Numbered from the stretch's first letter, positions 1 through 11,739 are shown. The stretch: DNA of 64,000 nt from Moringa oleifera (GCA_021397835.1 JAJFZO010000184.1:620001-684000); one strand, 5' to 3'. A program made the numbers and translations. The notes: generated by a model not told the origin, from the sequence alone.

Positions 1-470
1 TGAGGCATCTAATGTTGTAGGTTATGGAATCAAAGCTATTTTAATTTCTCCTAATAAGCAATATTGTTCTTTTATGGAAAACTTGATTTTGATGCCACCA
101 AAAATATCACTGAATATAAGGCATGCATATTGGGGTTAACAACTGCTATACAAAGAAAATTGATTGAACTAAAGGTATACAAGGATTCTGCTTTAGTAAT
201 TTATAAATTAAAATAGGACTGGATGGCTTGGCATCCTATACTAGCTAATAAATACCTCAAATATGTGCCAGAGATACTCGAGAACTTTGATAATATTTCT
301 TTTCACTATCTTCCTAGAGAGGATTGTTAAATTGCAAACACATTAGCCACTCTTACAGCTATGTTTTAAGTCAACCATCGAGAAGAAGTGCTGCTAGTAA
401 GAATGACTATCAAAGAATTTCCAAAATATTGCATGGTTATAGAAGAAGAAAAAAATTACTAACCTTGGTA
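1..470 (+). pseudogene. Ty3/gypsy RNase H remnant
   Basis: RNase H removes the RNA template strand during reverse transcription. The decayed frame shows the Glu-containing stretch TEYKACILGL, the Asp-containing stretch YKDSALVIYKLK, and the domain end ANTLATLTAMF, which are the landmarks of plant gypsy RNase H. Several in-frame stops are present. The domain leads directly into the integrase, which is the expected gypsy order. Confidence 0.82.
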
Positions 471-479
471 TCATGATAT

Positions 480-1719
480 CAAAAGATTCATCAAAGACTA
501 GACATACCTAGACAATGCAACTTAAAATGATCGAAAGACGTTAAGAATGTTATTGGTCAACTTATCTTGGAAGGAAATCATTCATATAAAAAGAATTTTG
601 ATCACACCCTACTCTATAATGTCAATGAAAAGAAGTAGATAGCATCATCAAAGACATAAATGAGGGAATTTTTGAAAATCACATGCAAATAGCCACATGA
701 TGGCTCGATAAATAATCGAATTAGTGCATTACTAGATAACAACGAAAAAAGATTACATCCATTATGTACAAAGGTGCCATGAATGCCAGATTTTCGTGGA
801 TAAAATTATTGCACCTCCTGTTCCTTTACATATAATGAATGTGCCTTGGCCTTTTTCTTTATGAGGTTTTAATGTAATGGGACCGATTATCCCAAAGGCA
901 TCCAATGGATATAAATTCATTTTAGTATTCATTAATTATTTCACTAAATGGATCTAGGTAGGATTATTTATCAACATGAAAAACTCAATGGTTAATCGAT
1001 TCCTAAAAAGAGAAATTATTTGTCAACATGATCCACTGGAAAGAATCATCTTGGATAATGCATCAAATCTAAACAATAAATGCATAAAAGAAATTTTTTT
1101 AGAATTCAAAATTAAACATCATAATTTGGCCACCTATCGACCAAAAATGAGTGGGGTTATTGAAGCAGCTAACTAAAATATCCAAAAAAGATTATCAAAA
1201 AAATAACATTAATCTACTGTGACTTGCATGAAAAGCTTACTTTGGCTTTATTGGCTTACAGGACAAATGTTAGCACTTTCATTGGGGCAACCCCTTATTC
1301 TCTAGTGTACGAAACAAAAGTAGTACTCCCCATTGAAATATAAATCCCTTTATTAAGAGTGATAAAAGAAGCTGATCTTGATGAAGATGAGTAAATAAAA
1401 ACTTGTTTTGAACAATTGAATTTGATAGAGGGGAAAAACGTTAAAGGCTTTGTGTCATAAATAATTATATCAAAAGAGAATAGAGTGAACTTATAATAAA
1501 AAAAGTTCACTTAAGAACTTTCAAAGAAGGAAATTTGATATTAAAATGGATGCTTGATAATATTTCAGATCCTAAAGGAAAATAGGCACTCAATTGGAAT
1601 AGGCCATATGTTTTGAAAAAAGATTTTTCATGTGGGACTTTAGTACTAGCAAAAATGGATGGTCCTGTCCTTTTAAATTTTGTGAACTGATATATTGTTA
1701 AGAAGTATTATGTTTGAGA
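480..1719 (+). pseudogene. Ty3/gypsy integrase remnant
   Basis: Integrase inserts the element cDNA into the host genome. Seen in order: the zinc-binding end with CHEC (about 778-790), the core start PWPFSL then stop then GFNVMGPI, the second catalytic Asp in ILDNASN, the catalytic Glu in SGVIEAAN, and the C-terminal end KMDGPVLLNF. The usual first catalytic Asp (DVIG) reads Asn, and the first His of the zinc finger also appears lost. The longest open piece is 976-1176. Stops and frameshifts make it non-functional. Confidence 0.88.
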
Positions 1720-2808
1720 TGATTGAAAAACCCTAGAAAGGAGTCTCTTTCTTATTCTCGAAAAAAAAAAAAGAGACTTGTGCTAAAAACTTGGAAAGGC
1801 AGCTTAATCATGCAATGCAAGTTTTCAATGAAGGAAAAGGATTGCTACGGATCTTGCTCAACCAAGATTAGATGAAAGTAAGGAATAAGAGGTATTCACT
1901 AGTTAAGAAGAAAATTGAATATAATGCATTTTGTCTTACATAAAATTCTATGAATAAAGTTATCAAGCTTCTTGCCCCATATTTTTCTTCCTTATTCATC
2001 TTCCATTCTCTTTCTACAGAAAGAAATGCACAAATTTGTTTTCCTAATACCACAATTTTAATAAATGATTTATTTAGACCAAATCTTAAAGAAACAAACC
2101 AATATTTTCTTTTAAAAGGATTGGGTAAGTTGTAAACTATAAGGAAAAAGGTGTTTTAGGTTGAGATTGATAAAATTTAAAATCGTAATAAAGAGAGATG
2201 AATGAAAAGAGTGTATTGCCAAGTGATATTTTGGTTATTTCAACGAGAGGTTCATAGAATAAGGACAAACTTGTACCTTGAAAATATGAAAGTGATCAGA
2301 TTGAAAAGTTTTGCCCAAAAAAGAAAAAAGAGAGATTGCATCATGCATACATAAGCATAAGCATAAGCTTTTTCGACAAGGAGAAGATCAAATAAGAAAA
2401 TACAAATTCCCTAATGGAGTTAAACTCTTTCCATCCTAAAGTGGAAAAAGTCTTAGTTACTGAAATGTACGCATCCCAAACAAAATTCTATAAAATTTTT
2501 GAAAAATCCAAAAAGTTGAAGACACCATCATAGCTCAATCTACCAATGTTGAAAAGTAGGAAGAATGTGAATCAATTCCTACATGATTCTTCAAATTTGG
2601 TACCTCATTTTGAATTTGAATTACTCCTTAAAGGATCACCAAATTATGGTAACAGGATGAATGTGAATTGCATCCCATTTAGCTCCATTTTTTTGTTAAA
2701 AATAGAGTATATAATAATAATAATAATAATAATAATATAACTTAAAATTTGGTGGTCTTTAGTATTTTCCCTATTCTTGCTTTCCAGAAATGGGCAAAGA
2801 AGGGTAAT
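1720..2808 (+). other. 3' internal non-coding tail of element A with PPT
   Basis: No coding frame is visible. It contains a (TAA)n microsatellite near 2710-2737. A purine tract at 2791-2804 (GGGCAAAGAAGGG) sits just before the LTR start at 2809, as expected for the polypurine tract that primes plus-strand DNA. Confidence 0.6.
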
Positions 2809-2884
2809 TGTGGACACATAATTTTAGCTTTAACATTTGAGTTTAAAAAAAGCTTAAAAATAACTACCAAATTGTAAAACCATG

Positions 2885-3075
2885 ATTTTATCTCGATGTC
2901 AGATCGGGGGTAAATTAATAAGCATGCTTCGATGGTCAAGTTAGGAGTAGATTAATGAGCATACCTCAATGTTAAATTGGGAGAAAATTAATGAGCATAC
3001 TTTGATGTTAGGTCGAGAGTAGATTACTGAGCATATCTTGATGTCAAGTTGAGAGTAGAATTGTTAAGCATACCC
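2885..3075. repeat. 36-37 bp tandem array in LTR X copy 1
   Basis: The motif 'gagcatac...gatgt..g.' recurs with AGC at 2921, 2958, 2994, 3030 and 3067, giving a spacing of 36-37 bp over five units. The LTR copy at 21325-23620 has the same array near 21410-21625. Confidence 0.8.
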
Positions 3076-3344
3076 TAATGTAATCAAACTCAACCTCATA
3101 ATTACCCTAATGTAATTAACCCCAATTTTACATTGGTGCAACGAACAAGTGATTTTAAAATCAATGACAAGTTGGTAAAATAATAGTAAACTGATATGAT
3201 ATCAGTAAAATGGTAATAAAATAGTGTTAGATTAATAAGTAATAAATGAACTCGATGATAGATTAGTATAGAAGAATCCTTTTCTAACGTGGCATTCATA
3301 ATTTGTTAGATGTAAAACGATGCACCCTATCTCACATTTACCTT

Positions 3345-4040
3345 TTTTCTTCTTGATGTGATTGACTCATAATCTCACATCTGCATCAATTTTCTTCCTA
3401 ATGTGATTGACATTGATATCACATTCTACCTTAATTTCTTCTCAATGTGATTGACTTTGATATCATATCTGCATCAATTTCTTCTAGATGTCATTGACTC
3501 TGATCTTACATCTACCTAAATTTTTTCCTAATGTGATTGATTTTGATCTCGCATTAACATCAATTTCTTTCAATGCGATTGACTCTAATATCACATTTAT
3601 CTCAATTTTTGCTCGATGTGATTGACTTTGATCTCATATCTATATTAATTTCTTCCTAATATGATTGACTCCTATCTCACATCTATTTTATTTTTTTCTC
3701 GATATGATTGACTTTAATCTCACATTTATAGCAATTTCTTTCTGATGTGATTGATTCTGATCTCACATCTGTATCAATTTCTTTTTGATGTAATTGATTC
3801 TTATTTCACTTCTGCATCAATTTAAATCCATATGTGATTGACTTTGATCTCACATCTAAACTAACTTGATCCTAATATGACTAACTCGACTTTTACATTA
3901 GATCAACATAATACTAGATGTGGTTGAGTTTATATCATATTTTTTATCTAATCTAGCCCCATATGTGATTAACTCCAATCTCACATTATAACTAACTTGA
4001 TCCTGTTATAATGGACTCAGTTATCACATTAGATCAATCT
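3345..4040. repeat. 45 bp inverted-repeat array in LTR X copy 1
   Basis: About 15 units of roughly 45 bp. Each centres on GATGTGA, a short pyrimidine-purine loop, then TCACATC, followed by a spacer like TGCATCAATTTC. The two 7-base arms are complementary. The example at 3744-3750 and 3763-3769 is a perfect 7/7. Units are degenerate but the arms recur throughout. Confidence 0.82.
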
Positions 4041-5280
4041 AACACCAAGACATCATTGATTTTGTTTTTGTTTTTTTTTTTTTGTCTAGTTTTAGGTGCA
4101 ACTACAATTGCAAATGTAATTTATAGCCTAAAAGGTGTGTAGATGTTATTCAACCTCATGCCACATTAGGCTTAAGATGCTATCCTACATCGAGCTTCGA
4201 GTATACTATTGTTGAAAGAAAAAGACTCAAGAAGCTAATGGAAGGCCCCTAGCGGAATGTGCACAAAATGCGCATTTTAAACGAAATAGACTATCCAACG
4301 CTATGGTCCCTTCTTTTCTATAACAAACTTTTGAAATTTTAACGGGCTTGGCTCCCATTTTTCTTTAATAAATAGAATCATTTTTTATGGAAATTGAGGG
4401 GGGGAGGGGGGCATCTCTACATTTCTAAAACACTACATCTTTGCACCTAGACGTCTCTTTCTCTTTCTTTTCATTTTTGGAATTTTTGCACCTTTTCTTT
4501 CTTAAAAGATTCTCAACATTTTGAGATCTCTGCATTCTTTCTATTTTGAGCTTATAGGCAAGCATTTGGAGGTCTTAAATCTCTCAAAACTTCAAGTTTC
4601 TCTTTTGGAAGTTTTTCTAAGAATATTCACTAGCTATTTAGCAAAAAAAAAAAAAAAAAGCACATAAATTGCACTAAAGGCATTGTTCATCTTGTATTTT
4701 TTTCTATAAAAATCAATAAAATAATTTTTGATTCTATTTATTTTTCTTTGTTGTTTGTTGTTCATTATGTCCAATATTATAAGTTCTATGATGCATTTGC
4801 TATTTTCTAAAATTATGTTCTGATTTTTAATTTAATTTTTTTCTAGAATTAAAGATCTAGTATCAATTAGATTGAAATTCTTGCATAAAATTGCAGATAA
4901 ATATATTTTATGATTTGTCACATTGATTAAGTCTATTGTGGCTATCAAATTATTACAAATTAAAGACATGATATCATTCTACTTAATTAAGTAGTACTAA
5001 TTCTTGGGCGTTTGTAGGGATACTAATCCTTTCGTACACGTAACTAACCCTTAATCTTAGAATTTTTAGTGATATGAACCATTATCTAGTTTTCGAATCG
5101 AATTCATCTTTTCTTTTTCTAAAGAAAAAAAGTTTCCAAATAAAATTATTGGTCAATCATACGATAAAAAAAATAGTGCTGACTCATTATTTTTTTTTTA
5201 CTTATTAAAATCAAAAGAATTTCCAAAATATTAAAAAACTTTAAAACTCAAGCTTTTAATAAAAAAATCCGATTTTGACA

Positions 5281-5992
5281 TCACTACTAGCCATTTGGTG
5301 GCACTATCGACTTATGGGTTTTATTAATGGTTGAGCTTTTGCCTAAAGAGGTATTACCAATTAATATCAATACTAATTACTAGTTAGTCAATTCAAAATT
5401 TGAAATATTACGTGTACCAACTAATTAAAGTGGTACTATCAGTTTAATGGGTCATATTTTTGAATCATGGTATAAAAAACTTTTTGAAAACTCAAATTAA
5501 ATAGAAGAAGTATGTCCAAAGTATATCTAACCTTTCTCTCTTACTCTTTAATCTTATTCTTACACAAATTCATCATCTTTTGAGCAAACATTTAAGTTCA
5601 GCGTTCATAGTTGTATATCTACTCTTTAAGAGAGTTAATTGTGTTATAAAAGCTTATCATCCTCACTGAGAGTTTAGGTTATGAGATGAGGGAATTCACC
5701 TTGTTGTAATCTTGAGTGGAGTAAAACCAAGTGATCTTTGCAAGAAAGAATTAGTGAAATCCACATATGGGTTGCTTGGAGATGTACATGTAAGAAGGGA
5801 TTGCCAAACCATACAAAACTCCGTATGTTTGAATCTTTCTCCCTTATTCTATTTAGCTTTGCAATTTATTTAATATTATTATATTTGTTATTAGTTAATT
5901 TAGAATATTGAAAGATAATTCTTTCTAAATAAGTAAGAAAGTTTTAAAATCTAATTTAAATCACTTTTGGGTTTTCACTTGTAGGACCCACA
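5281..5992 (+). mobile_element. Ty1/copia (SIRE/Maximus-like) 5' LTR fragment
   Basis: The segment ends just before a tRNA-Met-type primer binding site and is followed by copia gag, so it is the 3' part of a 5' LTR. The stretch around 5640-5850 resembles SIRE/Maximus-type LTR ends by recollection. The left end is cut by element A at 5280. Confidence 0.6.
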
Positions 5993-5994
5993 AG

Positions 5995-6006
5995 TAGTAT
6001 TAGAGC
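5995..6006 (+). other. copia primer binding site (tRNA-Met type)
   Basis: TAGTATTAGAGC matches the usual plant TGGTATCAGAGC in 10 of 12 positions, the two differences being transitions. It lies between LTR-like sequence and a gag remnant, the correct place for priming minus-strand DNA. Confidence 0.75.
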
Positions 6007-6239
6007 AATACACTCAAATTTGATTAACCTTAAGTGTTTAAAGCTAAAGATTAGATACGGCAACCACTACACCAAATTTAATAGAACGGCTCTCCATATC
6101 TTTACTTGTACATTTTGATAGTAATGATTAAACGTCTTGAAAGTTTAGAATAAGAATGGACCCCATATGTCCCAACCAAAACTATAAATTGAAGGAAGAT
6201 TAAAAAAGAAGAGAGTGAATTCAACAAAATGATAAAAAG

Positions 6240-6838
6240 AAAAAATGCGTAAAATACTAGAGCCATCAATATTTCATATTGCTCCTTAGATAAAGAAGAA
6301 TTTAACAGAATTTGTGCACATGATAGTGCAAATGAGATTTGGTGCATTGGAAGAGAATATTATTAAGATGTTCACTAGGTTCATAGACATTATTGATGCT
6401 TTAAAAACTTATAGATGTGCTTTCGTAAATATTGAAATGGTAAGAAAAATTCTGACATATCTTCCTTGAAATTGGGAGGCTAAAGTGATGATGATCACTA
6501 AAGCCAGGGACTTTAACAAGTTTCTACTTGAAGACTTATGGGACTTTTTATGACTATTAGATTGTGATGAAAGGAAAGAGGATGATGTAAACTAGAAGAA
6601 GGCCATCACCTTTAAATCTATTGTCTATGAGAAGAGCAATGAAGATGACATAGTTTTCATCACTAAGAGGTTCAAGAAGTTCTTGAGGAACAAGAAAAAC
6701 TTCAAGAGAAAGAGGGTGAGATGTAAGAAGTAAAGAAAGAGCCCATCCCATGTTATGAATGTAAGAAACTCGATCACATTTGAGTAAAATGTCCCATATT
6801 GCGTAAGGATAAATATAAGAAGAAGGCCTTGAAGGTGA
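6240..6838 (+). pseudogene. Ty1/copia gag remnant with zinc knuckle
   Basis: Gag forms the retroelement particle and binds RNA. The frame shows MFTRFIDIIDALKTY, then VRKILTYLP and NWEAKV, typical of the UBN2-type copia gag. A CCHC knuckle follows near 6745-6795: CYEC, four residues, His, four residues (one now a stop), Cys. Several other stops are present. The gag is cut at 6838 by the LTR that starts at 6839. Confidence 0.85.
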
Positions 6839-8342
6839 TGTCACAACCAATTTTTAAGTAAAAGTTTGATGTAAGGAATTTTGATTTTTTGGAAACTTTG
6901 CTGACTTAATTTTCATATAGAAAAAAAAATGAGGAGTCGTTACCAATCTTTTTTATAGTGTGATTGGCCACCAATTTTTAACTTAATTTTTTTTTTATTT
7001 TGATAAAGAAAATAAGAAGAAACTTCATTTAAAAATAAACAGTGGTCTACTTCACTAGGAGATTTAAAATCAATAGTTAATTATGCATAGAGAAGGATTA
7101 GCACCCTTATAAGGGCCCAAAAATCAATACCATTTAAACCAAATGATCTCATATCTTAAATTTTCTTAATTTCATATTGATCTTGTAATACAAATATATA
7201 TTATGTATAATCATGGTGATATCGATCTTTACCTAATCCTAAAATTCTTTTGGGAGAAAAATCATATCAGATTTAATCAAACCATGACAAATCTCAAAAT
7301 AATTTATCATACAATTTTACAAAGAAATTTCAAAATCTAGATGTCACTAGTTCTTAGATTAATAAAACAAATAAATTTTAATTTTTAAGATTTAAAATAT
7401 GAACTTCATCAAATTCCTTTCTCTAAATAAAATTGTTAAATCAATGAAATGCACCATTCAATTCACAATATTGAACAAAATAAACAGTAAAAAATAGAGA
7501 AATACAAATAAAATATTATTGTTATTCATTCCACAAACACTTGATCAGGGAAGAAAAGAATTTTACTTTCAATGCTATTTACATGTTATTCCTCTACTAT
7601 CAGCATTATAGAATGAATGATCATTTTCTTAAAAATCCTTTTAAAAAATTTGAGGAAAAAGAACTTCGTGAGCTATACTAAACTTTGAGAGAGAGTTGAC
7701 ACAAATGAATTTTTTCTAGATGAATGCAAAGTTCCTTCTCTCATAAAAAAAAGGCCAATTTATATAGAAAAATTTAGAAAAACACTGCTAAAAATTCAAA
7801 AAAATTATTATTGATAAGGAGGACCATGACACTATTTAATCAATTTTGAATAAAATGTGCCTCGATGCGCTTTTCAAAAAGAACTTTTTGTAAGCATCTT
7901 GAATCTTTACACTATTTTGTAAACAACTAGGTCTCTGAATCTTGATATAAGACCAACATTAATCATAATCACTCTTTAAGTTTTCTCTTGATGTTAGAAC
8001 ATCATTAATCATGTTCATGGTTTTTAAATCCTGATGTGAGATCATCATCAATCATATTATTTACTCTGTCATGAAATCATCACACATTGGTCATGGTTTT
8101 TAAAATCTCGATGTGAGATCATCATCAATCACATCAGTAATTTTGTCGTGAAATCATCAATCATGTTCATGGTCTTTAAAATCTCAATGTGAGATCATCA
8201 TTAATCATGTGAGTTGGTCTTCTAATGAGATTGTCATCAGTCATATTTGGGAATTTATTATAAGGAAACTTAAAAAACGTTTTGCTTCAACACTTTCCTG
8301 CTCATTTTCCTATTATAGGATCTAGAGGTGTTATCTCAACAA
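6839..8342 (-). mobile_element. LTR of gypsy family Y (copy 1)
   Basis: On the minus strand it starts TGTTGAGATAACACC (8342) and ends TGGTTGTGACA (6839), with TG...CA termini and about 1.5 kb. A minus-strand TATA box at 7757-7766 supports the orientation. Related copies lie at 43604-45355 and 56283-57690. All three carry a recognisable stretch near GGAGTCGTTACCAAT. The LTR interrupts copia gag. The first bases on either side do not form a clear target duplication. Confidence 0.75.
7757..7766 (-). promoter_or_regulatory. TATA box of LTR Y copy 1
   Basis: The minus strand reads CTATATAAATT, a plant-type TATA box. The other two family copies have TATA-like boxes on the same strand (44751-44760 and about 57304-57312), so it likely marks the LTR promoter. 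Confidence 0.5.
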
Positions 8343-8399
8343 TTCACCATAAATGATAACTACCACATGTTAATGAATGGTTAGATTAATGATCATGAT

Positions 8400-10470
8400 G
8401 TTGTTTCGAGTCTCGCAGTGTAACCCTTACAACATTCAATGCCTATCTTTTCCTATTCATTTCCATTTTTTTGTTTCTCTCTATTACAAACTTGCTTTTC
8501 TCTATAAATTGCTATCTTTGCAACTTTGATGATCAATTTTTGGACAACTTCTTTAGCCTCTTTTTGGTGAGATTCTCATCCTTAACCCGCTTCATTTATC
8601 ATGGACACTATAGAAGCATCCACTATCACCTAGAATCTCTAAATATTATTAGAAACCAATACAACATTCATGAACATATTCAATTAGTTGTTCCTTTCAA
8701 TGGTGAGAGATGATGGACTAAAAAGCCCAACTATATTTGTATCTTTTAAGAATCTCTTCATGGCAGCCTTAAGCTACCATTCCACCCATTTACTACTATG
8801 CTATGTATTAGATATAGTTATTCACCCTCCTAGCTTGTTCTAAATGCATGGAGAATCATCTTTAGGTTTCTATCAATGTGCATAGATTTACTATCGTTGA
8901 ACAAAAGCTTTGAAACAAAGTATTATTATATGTCCATAGTATTGAGTTTATCCTCACACTAGCCAAATTGTCCACAGTTCATAATTTAAGGTTTGATTTC
9001 TTAGACAATACCACAATTGATCTCGATTCGACATCAGAACCTCGTGTAAATAACTCTTGTACTCCATCTCTTGATCTCATTTTAAACCCTTTGTCAATCT
9101 CTCAACTTACCCAAATTGAATGTCAATCCCTTGATTTGGTTAATGAGGGAGCTATTTTTGATAACCTTTCGCCGATGTCACTTTTACTTTTAGGTTATTT
9201 TTGCTTCTACTAGCTTTTTTTCTAAAAAAAAAAAATCATAATTACTTATCTAATTCTAATTCTTTAGGTGTAGACACCATAATGGCTCCTAATTAGACTT
9301 TAAATGGTTTAGGATCTCATCTAATCATTTAGTTAGAGATCCCAACCAACTAACATTCTTCCTGTTTTAACTACCATAATATGATCAAGATTGGCTTCTC
9401 GATGCCAATGTCTTGAAATCATGAGAATGAGCAATCGATCTCAATCAAAGAAAAGAGCTTTCGATTTTACCCTTAAAGGTTCCTTAAAGAAAGACAAAGC
9501 AATCGCAAACTACAGTTAAGTTGAGGTTAATGTATTACTTGCTGCAATTTCGAAACGCTTGTTTGGGATGTCATAAATAGCAGCACTATTGACACCTTTG
9601 GTAGCCCAATCCCAAGGCTACCCACTTGCAACATTCTATATTGATATTACCCCTGTTGAGGCATAAGACCAAGAGACACCAGTCACAATGCGACGATGTC
9701 CTATGGAAGGATGTGGAAAGGTACTCCCTAAAGAGATTGAGAAATGCTTATAAAGTTATTAACCACAACCTCAGCAAGTATAGTCTCTCATCATATCAAA
9801 AAGGTAAGATCATTCTTGTTGCTCCATTTTCTTTTACTTTTAATCAATCTAACATCTATGTTTCCTTCATTTTTGATATATTCTAATGAGATGGCCTTGC
9901 TCATTGAATAATACGAGCTTATGAGCAAGGTCCTTGTTGAATAAACAAAAGAAATAAAAATTTCCAATAAGTTAGCTATTGATGTTATAAAGAGGGTTAA
10001 GACTTTAGCCATTAACATTAAGTGACTAAAAATTGTTATGGCCTAAAAGGACCAACTTCTATTGGAAACTTAGACCAAGCTGGTTAAATTTTGATCGTAG
10101 ACTAAGCAAAGGATTCATTAAACCATGGAAAACACTATCCGAGCTAAAGAGTTGATCATCGAGGCTTAGGTGAAGAATGTTTGAGAGTAAAAGGAAAGCG
10201 TTAAATTTGATGTTGAGATGGGCCAAGAAACTATTGAGTTGCTGCCTTTTCTTAGATTGAACATACTAAATGAAGTTTAAAAATTTTATCCTAAACTTAA
10301 TCTAGGTTTCTTGAGAGAGGCAGCAACTCCCTGTGCCACTTCAAGGGACAAATTAGTTGGTCCATCTAAAGTCATTCCTAAAGCTGGTTTTTTAAACAAG
10401 TCTGAATCGATCCCATATCAAGTAACAACACCTCTGAAAACTTCAAATGTAGTCCCTTCAACTTAAATGT
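8400..10470 (+). pseudogene. Transposase_28-like ('putative gypsy type transposon') ORF, copy 1
   Basis: The decayed frames give SLHGSLKLPFHPF, LNAWRIIFRFL and a coiled-coil part starting MALLIE then stop then YELMSKV, ending FYPKLNLGFL. The WRIIFGFL-type core and the long charged coil fit the plant family Pfam calls 'putative gypsy type transposon' (PF04195), recognised by eye. The function is not known. The ORF is antisense to pol in the same unit and starts just beside a minus-strand LTR. Copy 1 lacks about 130 bp present in copy 2 (28350-28500). Confidence 0.65.
9804..9890 (+). other. predicted intron in Transposase_28-like ORF copy 1
   Basis: Donor AAG|GTAAGA and acceptor CTAATGAG flank 87 bp that is T-rich and stop-rich. 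The coiled-coil exon (ATGGCC...) follows at once. Introns of similar length sit at the same place in the copies at 29414, 47179, 60984 and, on the minus strand, 62642-62736. Confidence 0.6.
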
Positions 10471-11330
10471 AATTTTTTTTTTATATTTTGAATGTACCTT
10501 TTCTATTATAATGTATAAAATTTTTGTCCAAAAGGGCTAACTTGTCTGACGAACTCGATCTCAAACTTAGTAACTTCTCTTATTTAAATCAAATTATGGT
10601 AATATTTTGACCTCAATCCAACCTAATCTTGCTAATTAAATGGTTTATCTTGATCTTATCAGTCAAACCAACACTTGAAAGCATAACTCAAGACTTGTAC
10701 TTAATATAATTCTGATCTTGAACTTCAAAGTATAATTCAAATTTGAAACTGAATGTAATCTAGATCATGATGCTAATAACTGTCATATTTAGCCCAAAAA
10801 GTCTTACAATCATGATCTTGATCTGGCTGTTGTTTCTATAGTATGATCCTAACCTCAATCCCACATCAAATAACTAAAACTATCTTGAAACATAAGCCTG
10901 ATCTAGAATGAATTCGATCTTGAATTAAAGCTCTTCATCTCAAGCATGATCTTAAACTCAAATCACAATTTTCATCTTAAGCCTATTTTTGTACTAAATT
11001 CCAATCTCAAACTTGAAATTTAGTTTAAATACTTAACTTTTGAGCACGAGCTTTAAGGGTAAGAATTAGCTATCTATACCTACCCCTCTTTACCTTTTCA
11101 TGACAATCAAGGACAAAAACAAAGATCTAACGCACCTAATTTTATACCCTAATTACCAGATTGCTATAAAATACTGTTCTTCTTAACATTCAAACAGAAA
11201 GAGACTCACATTCATCTTCATGATTTGATGAACCAAAACATGGTTCACATTCATTTTGCTATCTTAGTGACTAGTGACAATTTCTTCATTTAGAATTATG
11301 ATATTTCCATATGCCATTCACAGTAGACTA
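10471..11330. other. non-coding spacer, unit copy 1
   Basis: No coding frame is visible. It holds repeated phrases such as 'gatcttgaact' and 'tcaaactt', and a CACCTAATTTTA stretch near 11133 that resembles the LTR X start. This is probably 3' untranslated or LTR-derived sequence after the ORF. Confidence 0.4.
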
Positions 11331-11700
11331 AGAAATGATGAGATCTTGTCCAAAATAGGATTACTAACAGTTAAATTTTTGAACTTCTAAACAATAAACC
11401 AAAGAGTGATAAAATTTTATCTACGATGTGATTCATAACAGTTAGGATTTTGAACTTCTAAGGTGCAATTCGTAACAAACTAATGAGCAATAAAATTTTA
11501 TTTGCAAAGGGATTTGTAGTAGTCAAGATTTTTGAACTTTTAAGGTGCGTATCACAGTAAACCAAAGAGTGATAAAATTTTATCTATGATGCAATTCACA
11601 GGTTTTAAACTTCCAAGATGCGATTAAAAGCAAATTAAGGAGTGATAAAACTCTATCTATGATGTGATCCATCGCACTTGGGATTTTTGAACTTCCACTA
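11330..11700. repeat. about 80 bp tandem array with palindrome, unit copy 1
   Basis: Units begin with GATAAAATTTTATC or variants at 11408, 11489, 11571 and 11643, spaced 72-82 bp. Each is followed by 'gatgtgattcataaca' and 'ttttgaactt'. GATAAAATTTTATC is a perfect 14 bp palindrome. Unit copy 2 has the same array near 30960-31330. Confidence 0.8.
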
Positions 11701-11739
11701 AGGATGATTATTTCTCTTGAAATTTTTATCTTTTCAGTC

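Larger units (their letters stand above)
1..5280 (+). mobile_element. Ty3/gypsy element A, 3' part with 3' LTR
   Basis: The segment reads RNase H, integrase, a non-coding 3' tail, a purine-rich tract and then a long LTR, all on the plus strand, which is the 3' half of a Ty3/gypsy element. Its 5' half lies outside the window. All frames carry stops and frameshifts, so it is dead. The right end at 5280 abuts copia LTR sequence directly, so this element probably inserted into the copia LTR. Confidence 0.85.
2809..5280 (+). mobile_element. LTR of gypsy family X (copy 1)
   Basis: It begins TGTGGACACATAATTTTAG after a purine tract and ends near GACA at 5280, about 2.47 kb. A second copy at 21325-23620 starts almost identically and can be followed to its end with the same order of internal arrays. 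A TATA-like stretch lies near 4361-4372 on the plus strand. The LTR holds a 36-37 bp array and a longer 45 bp array. Confidence 0.8.
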
